Assembly (NCBI RefSeq): GCF_011303555.1
Contig: NZ_CP049868.1
Coordinates: 1,426,001-1,490,000, forward strand
Reading direction: 5' to 3'
Length of the DNA stretch: 64,000 bases
Origin: Pedobacter sp. HDW13
Lineage (GTDB): Bacteria; Bacteroidota; Bacteroidia; Sphingobacteriales; Sphingobacteriaceae
The stretch's first letter is position 1. Every line of letters begins with the position of its first letter. The notes beneath the pieces are model-generated. The model saw nothing but the letters and a program-made list of their open reading frames with translations, was not told where the DNA came from and searched no databases. The translations under genes and the position numbers were made by a program. Positions 29,995 to 39,087 of the stretch are shown in pieces.

Positions 29995-31074
29995 ATGAAA
30001 ATAAACAAACTCCTGCTAATGGCACCAATGCTTGTGCTATTGGCAACAGCCTCGGGTATAGTGGCGCAGGTAAAGAAACCGGCAGCCAAAGCAGCTGTTC
30101 CGGCTAAAACCAAATACGGGGCTTTAGCGATCGACCGGTCAAATGGTTTTTATTATGGCTTTTCATTCGATCAGCCAAACCTTGCCGAAGCCGAAAAAAG
30201 AGCTGTTCATGAATGTAACAAACGTGGCGGAGCTTGCAGTATTGTACTTACTTACTCGGGCACGGGTTGTGCAGCTTACCGCACCATAAATGGTAATGTA
30301 GGTACAGCATTTGGCTGGGGCATAGCAAAAACCAAAGAAGAAGCTGATGCAATAGCAATTAAAGAGTGCTTAAAAAGAAGCGGCGGCATTCAACCCAATA
30401 ACTTTGTGTGGAGTTGTAATGCGGCACAAGCTGCTCCGTTAAAAGAAATATACAATGCCTCGCCCGAAATTACTGGTCCGGTAAAAATTGGTAACCAGGT
30501 GTGGACAAGCACCAACTTAAATGTGAGCACCTACAGAAATGGCGAGCAGATTTATTATGCGGCCAACCAGAAAGAATGGGAAAAAGTAAGCAGGGAAAAA
30601 ATTCCGGCTTACTGTTACCTTAATTTCGACAGCAGCAATGATAAGAAATATGGAAAGCTTTACAACTTTTATGCAGTTACCGATCGTCGCGGTTTAGCAC
30701 CGGCGGGCTGGCATGTACCTACCAGTAATGAATTCGTAACGCTTATTTCGGCCCTGGGCGGCGAAAAGGTAGCAGGTAAAAAAATGCGTGGTACTAAAGG
30801 CTGGGACATACAAGATTCGTACAAGTTTGCACATGGCAATGGTGATAACTCATCAGGCCTTAATTTACTAACCAACGGAAGTGCCGGCGGCGATGAATAT
30901 GGCGGTGGCCAATCTTTCAAATACGGCATATGGTTAAGTTACTGGTGGTCGGCCAGTACCAAATCAATTGGCGACAGCTTTGCCTATTACCTTGATTTTA
31001 ACAAATACAGCGAACCGCGTGTAACCGATTACAGCAAAACCACTGGCTGTGCTGTAAGGCTGGTAAAAGATTAA
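29995..31074 (+). CDS. exported DUF4189 plus FISUMP-domain protein
   Basis: A 359-residue exported protein (signal peptide ending GIVAQ). Residues about 40-135 match DUF4189: YGALAIDRSNGFYYGFSF, then cysteine-containing segments with GCAAYR. Residues about 155-358 form a Fibrobacter succinogenes major paralogous (FISUMP) domain, with VKIGNQVWTSTNLNVSTY, KYGKLYNFYAVTD, GWHVPTSNEF, YWWSAST and GCAVRLVKD. FISUMP domains occur in many surface proteins of Bacteroidota and Fibrobacter with no settled function. The combination with DUF4189 is notable. A strong terminator follows at 31131, so it appears monocistronic. Confidence 0.88.
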   Translation: MKINKLLLMAPMLVLLATASGIVAQVKKPAAKAAVPAKTKYGALAIDRSNGFYYGFSFDQPNLAEAEKRAVHECNKRGGACSIVLTYSGTGCAAYRTINGNVGTAFGWGIAKTKEEADAIAIKECLKRSGGIQPNNFVWSCNAAQAAPLKEIYNASPEITGPVKIGNQVWTSTNLNVSTYRNGEQIYYAANQKEWEKVSREKIPAYCYLNFDSSNDKKYGKLYNFYAVTDRRGLAPAGWHVPTSNEFVTLISALGGEKVAGKKMRGTKGWDIQDSYKFAHGNGDNSSGLNLLTNGSAGGDEYGGGQSFKYGIWLSYWWSASTKSIGDSFAYYLDFNKYSEPRVTDYSKTTGCAVRLVKD

Positions 31075-31130
31075 TTGCCCGTATCGCAATAATGCTCAGA
31101 TTTCGTAACCATAAAGGGTAGAAATCGCCT

Positions 31131-31172
31131 AATCAACCGGAAATGTTCAAAGATTTCCGGTTGATTTTGTTT
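31131..31172 (+). terminator. intrinsic terminator after the FISUMP gene
   Basis: AATCAACCGGAAAT pairs perfectly (14 bp) with ATTTCCGGTTGATT around GTTCAAAG, followed by TTGTTT. It lies 56 bp after the stop codon. Confidence 0.8.
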
Positions 31173-31257
31173 AGGGGGATGACCAAATCAAACACCAGTG
31201 ATTAATTTACCAGGTAAGGCATTGAAGCAAATAGAAGTTGATATGCGGCTTGCCTTA

Positions 31258-31320
31258 TGCCCTTTATCGTCATGGTTTGTAACGAGGACGACCAGGAACA
31301 GCGATTTTATCGCTCGCTAA
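31258..31320. repeat. family-A hairpin repeat, copy 3
   Basis: ATCGTCATGGTTTGTAACGA with GGACGA is followed by AGCGAT-TTT-ATCGCT at 31300-31314. The first hairpin is weak here (GTT-TGT-AAC); the second is intact. The rest of the gap 31173-31454 shows no gene. Confidence 0.65.
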
Positions 31321-31454
31321 TTCCTAATCATTCTTCCGGTAATGCCACAATTAATTATACCGGGCTTTACCACAAACCATTTCGCAAAAATCACCTAAAA
31401 TCTGCGGGAGAATTTACGGCCTAAATAGTTAACTTTATACTCCAACGCTCATCC

Positions 31455-32105
31455 ATGACAGACGAACAGGTAACAATACTTATTGAAGAAGAATTTAAGG
31501 AAAAAACGTTTGCTGTAACCGAACAGTACCTCGAAATCCATCAGCCTATCTATCTCGACAATAAGCTAAAAATTGAAAGAATTGACCGCGATCGCAGCGA
31601 CAATATCATTGTAGCTTACTTGCCCATACTAAACGAAAGGTTCTATTTCGCAGTGTACCTGAATGGTAAATCGGGCGAAATCATCAATATCGAAACAGAG
31701 CCCTACCATTGCGTATATTTTTTCGTTACTTCAGAAAAACTGACAGCCGCAGAGCTTAAATCAATGACCACCCTGGCAATTTCTACAAGTTGGAATAAAG
31801 GCGATTTAAAGCCCAATGGTCGATCAACTTACCAAGTTAGTGCATTGAAAATAATGCCCAACACTGAACCTGATGAATTTGAAGATAAACTGGATAACTT
31901 GTTAACCTGTTTAGAAAAAGACAAAGCAGGCATTACAGAACTGGTAAGCAAAGCGAAGGGCTATATTCAGGTTGCCATGGATATCCACAACGGAAACGGA
32001 TTAATTGGTGGGCCGCATCTCGATAAAAAAAGTATAGCCAGAATGAGTGACTTAGGCCTATCGATAGATTTCGATCTGTATGTTGGTGGCAAGAGTTTCA
32101 AATAA
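31455..32105 (+). CDS. DUF4279-like protein
   Basis: A 216-residue soluble protein with no signal peptide. The C-terminal part (about residues 128-215: ALKIMPNTEPDEFEDKLDNLL, then GYIQVAMDIHNGNGLIGGPHLDKKSIARMSDLGLSIDFDLY) resembles DUF4279. That domain is often found in accessory and toxin-immunity-like neighbourhoods. The N-terminal 110 residues look like a separate small beta domain. It begins a run of small unknown genes that leads to a helicase. Function unknown; the domain match is from memory of the family and needs a profile search. Confidence 0.6.
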   Translation: MTDEQVTILIEEEFKEKTFAVTEQYLEIHQPIYLDNKLKIERIDRDRSDNIIVAYLPILNERFYFAVYLNGKSGEIINIETEPYHCVYFFVTSEKLTAAELKSMTTLAISTSWNKGDLKPNGRSTYQVSALKIMPNTEPDEFEDKLDNLLTCLEKDKAGITELVSKAKGYIQVAMDIHNGNGLIGGPHLDKKSIARMSDLGLSIDFDLYVGGKSFK

Positions 32106-32146
32106 AATATTAGCTTCCATATTTTTTACACAGAATAAAATTTAAT

Positions 32147-32538
32147 ATGAGTTGGGACATTGTAATATTTAATTCAAAGCAAAAAATAAATGCCATTGAA
32201 GAAGTAGACGAAGCATTACTTGTGGACATAGATTTTAATGCAATGCTAGAGCAGCATTTTAATAACATTACCCGAGACAAAAACCACCGGACAATAAAAG
32301 GAGAGAACTATATTATAGATTACTTTACTCACGAAGAACCAGTCAGCAATACAATTTTTCATCTCTATGGTGAACCTGCATTATTTGAATTAATAGGTGT
32401 CGCTAAAATTTACAATTGGCAAATATTCGATACAAGCCTTGGAGAAATGCTGATCTTGAGCATCCGGAAAAGAATGGATATAATGATTTTCAAAATTATT
32501 TAAAGAAAATAGTAGAAAGTGAAGAAAAGGATTCTTAA
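32147..32538 (+). CDS. conserved hypothetical protein, frameshifted near its C-terminus
   Basis: A small acidic soluble protein beginning MSWDIVIFNSKQ. As read, the frame ends at 32503 with a basic tail (RKRMDIMIFKII) unlike the rest. If one base is added near 32452 (ATGCTGATCTT becoming ATGCTGGATCTT), the protein continues LEHPEKNGYNDFQNYLKKIVESEEKDS to the TAA at 32536. This gives 130 residues with consistent composition. I do not recognise a family. It is 41 bp after the DUF4279-like gene, and 30 bp before the next gene after repair. Confidence 0.65.
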
Positions 32539-32568
32539 TAACGTAAGAAACAAGGTTTAAAATAAGTT

Positions 32569-32976
32569 ATGAATATCAATCGGGGAGAATCTTTTTTACG
32601 ACTAAAGGTTATTTGGAAGGATAGTGATATGTTTCAACTAGCGGTTACAGCAACAAATGGAAGATATGGTGGTACAACGGAGGTTTATGATACATCAGCT
32701 TCACTTTCGAGCTTTGCAAGATCGCTACTGCATTACCCTACAGATAAAAAAACATTATCACACGAGGCAGGACAAAAAGAATCTTATGCTTACTTTGGTA
32801 TGAGATTTTATTCGATAGGCAAGACAGGCCTTGTTGGGGTCGAGGTGCATCTGGAAGAATATGTTGCTACTGAGTACCGGGCAGAAGAAAAGGATAAAGT
32901 AAAGCTCGAGATTTTAATAGAACCAGCTGCAATTGATAATTTTCAAAAGGGAATTAATCCAACTCGCAATAAGTGA
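32569..32976 (+). CDS. hypothetical protein
   Basis: A 135-residue soluble protein of unknown family (MNINRGESFLRLKVIWKD...). It is predicted to be beta-rich with alternating polar and hydrophobic residues (FQLAVTATNGRYGG, TGLVGVEVHLEEYV). No signal peptide or catalytic motif is visible. It lies in the same-strand run of small genes before the helicase and may be co-transcribed, although 71 bp separate it from the helicase. Confidence 0.6.
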   Translation: MNINRGESFLRLKVIWKDSDMFQLAVTATNGRYGGTTEVYDTSASLSSFARSLLHYPTDKKTLSHEAGQKESYAYFGMRFYSIGKTGLVGVEVHLEEYVATEYRAEEKDKVKLEILIEPAAIDNFQKGINPTRNK

Positions 32977-33047
32977 AAACGGTATGGCTACCCTTAATGG
33001 CAATAACCATGTGATGCAATAACGCTGCAAATTTTACCTTTTAAACC

Positions 33048-35795
33048 ATGATTGAAGTACCTAAGGCTCCCGTAAAACTGACAACTTACCCAAAAGAAAT
33101 ACAATTTATATCCAGCTGGCGCAAATACCAGCAACGCATACTCGATCATTTAGACGAACATATTGCCGACAGGCATTTGCATATCATAGCCCCACCCGGA
33201 TCAGGAAAAACTATTTTGGGACTCGAAGTAGCCATCAGGTTAAACAAACCAACCTTAATTCTTGCGCCTACCATTGCTATCCGCAACCAATGGATACAAC
33301 GTTTCTGTGAACTTTTTCTCCAGGTAAACACCATTCCAGACTGGATTTCGAACGACATCAGAAACCCTAAATTTATGACTGTAGTAACCTACCAGGGATT
33401 GCATGCAGCCTGCAACAATCTACAGGAGGACGATAGCGAAACTGAAGAGGAAGAAAATATTTCCCAAACCATAAAATCTTCTAATCCCAATCTGGATAAT
33501 ATTGTAAACAATTTAAAATTACAGCGGGTAAAAACTATTGTAGTTGATGAAGCCCATCACTTAAAAAATGAATGGTGGCAAAACCTAACACAAGTAAAAG
33601 AGAAGCTGAAACCGGTTATTGTCGGCCTAACAGCAACACCTCCGTATGATGTTAGCCCAAACGAATGGCAACGTTACATAGCATTTAACGGATCGGTTGA
33701 TGCTGAAATATCGGTACCTGAACTTATTATAGAAGGCGATTTATGCCCTCATCAGGACTACGTTTATTTCACCTTCCCAACCGCAGCTGAAAACGAAAAA
33801 ATAAGCGCATTCAGAGCGCACATTGAGCAACTCTTTCTGGAGCTCAAAACGGATAAGGTATTAATAAACGCAATTGAAAATCATCCGGTATGGATAAATC
33901 CTACTGAACACCTGGAATGGATTTACACCAACTTAGCCTGTTATTCGGCCTGCTTAATTTTTCTTCACGCCAATAACAGGGAAGTAAACCAGCTGCATAT
34001 TGAAGTAATCGGCGATCAAAAACTGAAAATCCCAACGTTAGATTATAATTGGATGGAAACCCTTCTTGATTTCTATTTATATCAGGAGAAAATACATTTT
34101 AAACTTTTTGATGAGCACCGCAAACAGCTGGAAACCAAACTTAAACGTTGTGGAGCCATGGAGAAAAGACAAATCAACTTTAGCAACAATAAAGTGGTAA
34201 GCCATTCGCTCACTTCGAGCTTAAGCAAGTTAAACGGTATTGCTGCCATTGTTGATTTTGAATTTAATCAACTGGGGCATGATTTAAGAATGGTTATCTT
34301 ATCCGATTATATCCGCAAAGAATTTTACCCGAATACCTCAGAGAATAAACTCGAACTGACCAAAATCGGCGTAATTCCAATTTTTGAAAAACTGCGCCGT
34401 CAAAATACCATGGGCAGAAAAATTGGAGTGCTTACAGGGTCGATGGTCATTATTCCGGCTTCTGCCTGCCATGTATTTGAAGAAAAGGCCCGGGAACGCG
34501 GTATTGCACAAATCAGTTCTACTCCTGTAGCTTTCGATCCAAACTATCACATTATTTATCAGACTGAGCAAATCAAAAATGATTTGATTTATATTGTAAC
34601 CGAAATTTTTCAGCAAGGGGAAATTGAAATTTTAATCGGAACCAAATCTTTACTGGGCGAAGGCTGGGATGCGCCAGCTATCAATGCTTTAATACTTGCC
34701 AGTTTTGTCGGCTCTTTTGTTTCTTCTAATCAAATGCGTGGCAGAGCCATAAGAACACAGCATGGTAATACCGGTAAAACGGGTAATATCTGGCATCTGG
34801 CTACAATCGACCCCACATCTGTAACAGGTGGCAATGATTTTGACTTGTTAAAGAGGCGTTTCAGAAGCTTTGTAGGTATCTCGTTTAAAAAGGAGCCTGG
34901 AATTGAAAATGGTATAGACCGTTTAAATTTACCAGAAAACATTATTGAGGAGGCAGAAGCTTTAAAAAAGAACAGCGAAATGTTTGCTTTTGCCGCAGAT
35001 CGCGTAAGCCTGAAACAGCGATGGCAAGCCGCACTCAGCGAGGGCACAAATTTGGTTGAGGAAATTAAAATTCCTTTCCGCGAAGAGCAGCCTTACCAAG
35101 AAGTTAAAGCCATGTACCTCAAGAAAACAATTGCAAATTTGCTGGCAACACTTGGTTCGGGGCTACTGGGTTTTGGTTTCGAAAGCCTCGAAATCCTCGC
35201 CCAAAGCGGGAGACATATCAAATCGACAGATCAACTCTATTTCATCCTCGGGATTATCGGCACATTCGGAATACTCATTTTCGGCAGGCTAACCTTCAAA
35301 ACCTTAAGGCTTTATTTAAAATACCGGGATATTTCAAAAGATATCCAACAAATTGGAGAAGCATTGTTAGCTGGCTTATTAAAAACCGGAATTATCCAAA
35401 CCGATATTTCGAAAATATATGTTCAAAGCACAGTAGATGAACATGGAGCCATTTTTTGCCATTTGGAAGGTGCATCAACCTTTGAAAAATCGACTTTTAT
35501 AAACGCACTGCAAGAAATAATTGCGCCAATCGATAATCCACGTTATGTGATCATCAGGAAAAACATATTTATGCTTTTTGCAAAACAAAAAGATTACCAT
35601 GCCGTACCAGAACTGATTGCAAGAAATAAAAACCTGGCCGAATACTTTAAGCAACAATGGGAGAAACACGTAGGTTCTTGCGATCTGATATTTACCAGAA
35701 CGCTGGAAGGCCGAAAAATGCTTTTAAAATCAAGAATAAAATCTTTATCAGCACAGTTCCAAAACAAGGTAGAACATGTAAATAAATGGAGATAA
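33048..35795 (+). CDS. SF2 DEAH helicase with two predicted membrane segments
   Basis: A 915-residue superfamily-2 helicase. The motifs are in order: a Q-like KYQQRI near residue 26, Walker A APPGSGKT (48-55), motif Ia ILAPTIAIRNQW (71-82), VVDEAHH (165-171), VGLTATPP (about 191), motif V GTKSLLGEGWDAPAINALIL (about 528) and motif VI QMRGRAIR (about 565). The DEAH and GWDAP pattern is near type III/type I restriction-helicase relatives and UvrB/RAD25-type proteins. Past the core, residues about 690-712 (NLLATLGSGLLGFGFESLEIL) and 726-748 (LYFILGIIGTFGILIFG) are strongly hydrophobic, with a further 165-residue tail. A membrane-bound helicase is unusual. It sits among unknown small genes, and a defence role is only a guess. 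Confidence 0.85.
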   Translation: MIEVPKAPVKLTTYPKEIQFISSWRKYQQRILDHLDEHIADRHLHIIAPPGSGKTILGLEVAIRLNKPTLILAPTIAIRNQWIQRFCELFLQVNTIPDWISNDIRNPKFMTVVTYQGLHAACNNLQEDDSETEEEENISQTIKSSNPNLDNIVNNLKLQRVKTIVVDEAHHLKNEWWQNLTQVKEKLKPVIVGLTATPPYDVSPNEWQRYIAFNGSVDAEISVPELIIEGDLCPHQDYVYFTFPTAAENEKISAFRAHIEQLFLELKTDKVLINAIENHPVWINPTEHLEWIYTNLACYSACLIFLHANNREVNQLHIEVIGDQKLKIPTLDYNWMETLLDFYLYQEKIHFKLFDEHRKQLETKLKRCGAMEKRQINFSNNKVVSHSLTSSLSKLNGIAAIVDFEFNQLGHDLRMVILSDYIRKEFYPNTSENKLELTKIGVIPIFEKLRRQNTMGRKIGVLTGSMVIIPASACHVFEEKARERGIAQISSTPVAFDPNYHIIYQTEQIKNDLIYIVTEIFQQGEIEILIGTKSLLGEGWDAPAINALILASFVGSFVSSNQMRGRAIRTQHGNTGKTGNIWHLATIDPTSVTGGNDFDLLKRRFRSFVGISFKKEPGIENGIDRLNLPENIIEEAEALKKNSEMFAFAADRVSLKQRWQAALSEGTNLVEEIKIPFREEQPYQEVKAMYLKKTIANLLATLGSGLLGFGFESLEILAQSGRHIKSTDQLYFILGIIGTFGILIFGRLTFKTLRLYLKYRDISKDIQQIGEALLAGLLKTGIIQTDISKIYVQSTVDEHGAIFCHLEGASTFEKSTFINALQEIIAPIDNPRYVIIRKNIFMLFAKQKDYHAVPELIARNKNLAEYFKQQWEKHVGSCDLIFTRTLEGRKMLLKSRIKSLSAQFQNKVEHVNKWR

Positions 35796-35839
35796 TGATT
35801 AATGAATTATTTATTCTCCTAAAATAGAGCCAATGATGC

Positions 35840-35901
35840 CCTCCATCGTCATCGTTTGTAACGACCGGAAAGAGCGATTTTATCGCAGGTTTCTCTATTT
35901 C
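35840..35901. repeat. family-A hairpin repeat, copy 4
   Basis: TCGTT-TGT-AACGA (35852-35864) and GCGAT-TTT-ATCGC (35874-35886) form a pair with linker CCGGAAAGA. Later in the same gap, at 35995-36030, the words CTTCGGACCTCCGACTCCCG begin another iterated family. Confidence 0.75.
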
Positions 35902-36033
35902 GATTACTTATTTAATGGAGAGACCCTGAAATAAATTCAAGGTGACGATTGAAAAAGGGTTCAACCCTGGATTTTCACCGCCATGCATAAGCACCCAGCC
36001 TTCGGACCTCCGACTCCCGACTTCGGACTAAGT

Positions 36034-36396
36034 TCACTCTGTTAACTTCTTCTTAATCCCTTCAGTTAGCTTTTTAATTTGCATGTATCCTGCCAAAGAG
36101 CTATTTCTTTTATCGAAACTGATGCTCAACGAACCTTTTTGTGCTTTCAGATTAAACTTATCGCTGCCGTTTAAATTAACAAACAAATCGATATGCTGAT
36201 CTAGTGGAAGTTCATTATCCAGGGCACTATCGAGGTATTTCTCCAGCTTAGCTGTTTTATTTTCGGCGTATTTGGCTTCAAACTTAAAGTTAGTGTCATT
36301 ATCCGTGGTACTAAGGGATAAGTGACCACCGCTATTGCGACAGCCAAAGGTTAAAGCAGCAAATAAGATTGCGATGAGATGTAGTTTATATTTCAT
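36034..36396 (-). CDS. small lipoprotein of unknown function
   Basis: A 120-residue lipoprotein with a basic N-terminus, hydrophobic core and lipobox LTFGC (Cys19). The mature part is charged, rich in Lys, Asp and Asn, with a predicted beta-rich middle (IDLFVNLNGSDKFNLKA) and a helical lysine-rich end. No family recognised. It lies on the minus strand downstream of the TonB-like gene but separated by 164 bp of repeats, so it is probably a separate unit. Confidence 0.7.
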   Translation of the reverse strand: MKYKLHLIAILFAALTFGCRNSGGHLSLSTTDNDTNFKFEAKYAENKTAKLEKYLDSALDNELPLDQHIDLFVNLNGSDKFNLKAQKGSLSISFDKRNSSLAGYMQIKKLTEGIKKKLTE

Positions 36397-36410
36397 AGTT
36401 GTATCGGTAT

Positions 36411-36556
36411 TTGGTTAATTGTTGAAATTGGTTAATTGTAGTGCGCGTGTTTTTCATACCCCTGCCCCTTCAAAGGGGGACAAGATCCCGGATAATAAGT
36501 TCCCGATTATCGACTCAAGACTGGTGACTCAGGACTCCAAGCTCTGAACTCCAAAC
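36411..36556. repeat. TTAACC words followed by GACTC/AAGACT words
   Basis: GGTTAATTGTTGAAATTGGTTAATTG at 36413-36438 is the TTAACC family. From 36497 to 36556 the sequence iterates TCGACTCAAGACTGG, TGACTCAGGACTCC and CTCTGAACTCC, a different word family. Confidence 0.45.
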
Positions 36557-36560
36557 TTCC

Positions 36561-39007
36561 CTACTCTCCTGCCCGGCCTTTAATATCATCCGTAGCGGTA
36601 TTTCTCGATCGGGCAGATTTTACATTCTGGTTTCCGAAGTTATAACTGATACTGAAATTGGCCCTACGACTGGTGTAGCGGTTCACCACTTGCATGTTAA
36701 TGTTCTGGTAAACCAACTTACCTTCCCAATGGTTGGTGAGCAGGATATCATCCATGTTTAAGCGCAGTTTCAGCTTTTTATCCATTAATGTTTTTTGTAT
36801 CCCTGCATTTAGAGCGCCTTGATAAATGGTAGTTTGCTCTACTCCGCTTACCCTTGGCGAGTTAAGCCAGGCGCTAATTTCGAGACTAAAATTCTGTGGC
36901 AGTGTAAAAGAGTTGGAAGTATATAAGTTTACTGCAGCTTTGCCGGCGCTGAAGGCTGCACCTTCGATATTACCATCATTAAACTTGCTGTAATAAACAC
37001 TTATATTGTTTTGTATGTTCCACCATTTGGCTACCTTAACCGGCACATACAAATCGGCCGAATAGTTTTGTGAGCGGCCCAGGTTCTGACGAATTACGCT
37101 AATTACCCGGGTAGCATCATCTTGCTTACTAATTTGCGTAATCATATCGCGGGTATCCGAATAGTTTAAAGAGAACGAAATCTCTTTGTAACTGTAGCTA
37201 ATCTGGTAGCTATTGGTAAACTGTGGTTTCAGGTAAGGGTTTCCCTGATCAACCGCTAGTGGATCCATATAAAAAACAAAAGGGTTTAGCTGCTGGTAAT
37301 TTGGCCGGTCTACCCTACGCCCGTAAGAATACCTGATATTGTGGTTTTCGCTAATCTTTTGGTTTACAAATACCGTTGGAAATAAAGAGAGGTAATTGCG
37401 TTCAACCGATTTATTATCGGTAACCGAGGTACCGTTAGAGTGGGTATGCTCGGCCCGTAAACCCAGCTGCATTTGCCACAATTTCCACTCTTTAGAGAAA
37501 CTGCCATAAACCGCATTAATATTTTCTTTGTACACAAAGTTGTTCGATTTGCCCAGGTCGTTCTGCCATATCCCGCAATCAGCTGCTCTGAAATGAAGTC
37601 GTTATTGGTGATTACATAACTACTTTTTAAGCCTGTTTCTAACTTCGTAGTTTTAGAAAGTGGCAAAGTAAAATCTGTTTTGGCTGCATATACTTTAATT
37701 TCAGCATCGGTATTGTTGCGTAAGCTGGTTTGGTTGGTTGGGTTGCCGCCTGAATTTAAGTAATTGGCTAAAAAATTCTCGTCCTTTTTATTGCTGAAGC
37801 CCGAAAAATCGATGTCGAAAGTTAAGCTCTTACCTTTCTTATCAAAATCGTGCTTAATGTTAAAGTTAGCGGTTAAGTTGCCCACGGGCGAGCTCGAATT
37901 GGCATCCTGTAAAATATAACTCTGACTGGCAGCACCGTTTTGCATAGCATTAATATCGGTATTGCTAAAATTGGTCAGCTTTGTGTTTACAGTATTGGCA
38001 TCGAGCATTACACCAAATACTGTTTTTTCTGAAGCATAATAATCGGCCCCTATTTTCCCCTGAAAACCAACGCCCTTATTTTTACGGTCGAAATTCTGGG
38101 TTAAAGCACTTGCCAATCCGTTTGATAAGGTAGTACGGGTTAAAAAGGTGTTGTTAAACTGCGCTTTCCGTGCTACTGCACCATTACCAAAAATATTCCA
38201 TTTACCTTGCCTGTGGTTTAAATTCAGGTTTACACCGGCACGGAACAAATCGCTGGGCGAATCGGGCATAATACCCTGCCCGGTATTAAAAGAAACCGTT
38301 CCATTGGTGCCATAGGCCTTATTTCTTTTTAGCCTAATGTTAATAATACCCGCATTTCCGGCCGCGTCGTACTTAGCCGAAGGGTTGGTAATCAGTTCTA
38401 TCGTACCAATCTGGTCGCTGCTCATGTTGCTCAACAAGGTGGTAATATCAGCCCCCGAAAGGAAATTGGTTTTGCCATCAATCATCACCACTACACCGCT
38501 CTTGTTGTTCAGTTTAATCTGGTCGCTGTTCCGGTCGATTTGTACACCCTGTGCTTTTTCTAAAACTTCTAAAGCCGTACTTCCGGTAGCGGTAAGGCTA
38601 TTTTCTACATTTAAAACTGTTTTATCGATTTGGTGCTCAATAAATGGCTTACGCCCCTGCACACTTACCTCTTTAAGTTGTTTGCTTACACTTTCCATCG
38701 CAATGGCCGGTAATTGTAAATCTTCTTTAAGCAAAAAACGATCTGTTTTTTTGTTTTTAAAACCCACAATTGATATTGATAACAGGTATTCGCCCTCCTT
38801 TAGCCCGGCAATCCTAAATTCACCGTCAATATTAGTCGATACACTTTTTGCCAAAGCGGTATCCGGATATTTCAGCACCCGAACCACAGCAAACGACACC
38901 GGAACGGTCTTTTCATCAACAACCTTACCTGAAACTGTATTTAATTTTTGGGCAAAAGAAACCCCACATGCCAGCAGGCATGCAATTAGCGTAAATAATG
39001 TTTTCAT
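36561..39007 (-). CDS. TonB-like outer-membrane beta-barrel protein, frameshifted
   Basis: An outer-membrane protein of the Bacteroidota outer-membrane beta-barrel/TonB-like group. It has a signal peptide ending VSFAQ, a carboxypeptidase-like domain (about residues 20-105) and a plug-like domain (about 130-230: TGSTALEVLEKAQGVQIDR, MIDGKTNFLSGADI, NPSAKYDAAGNAGIINI). A barrel follows. The frame breaks near 37572-37574. One extra G on the coding strand restores LIAGIWQNDLGKSNNFVYKEN and gives 815 residues. Such proteins are typically TonB-box-less relatives of receptors. Its position downstream of a PspC gene and palindromic repeat does not suggest a substrate. Confidence 0.85.
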
Positions 39008-39027
39008 GGTTTTTTCTTTTTAGGTAT

Positions 39028-39071
39028 GTTCGTCATTTCGATGCGATAGCTATCGTATCGAAATGACGAAC
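39028..39071. repeat. 44-bp palindrome of the GTCATTTCGA family
   Basis: GTTCGTCATTTCGAT GCGATAG is followed by its near-perfect inverted complement CTATCG TATCGAAATGACGAAC (22-bp arms, one G-U). The outer CGTCATTTCGA arm is the one seen at 46163. It sits between the PspC gene stop and the TonB-like gene start and could act as a terminator for the former. Confidence 0.65.
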
Positions 39072-39087
39072 TCTTTAAGTAATGTAA

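Noticed and set aside
31455..35795. Defence island or restriction-modification system
   Set aside because: No methylase, nuclease or known defence domain could be identified; only the helicase and unknown small genes are supported.
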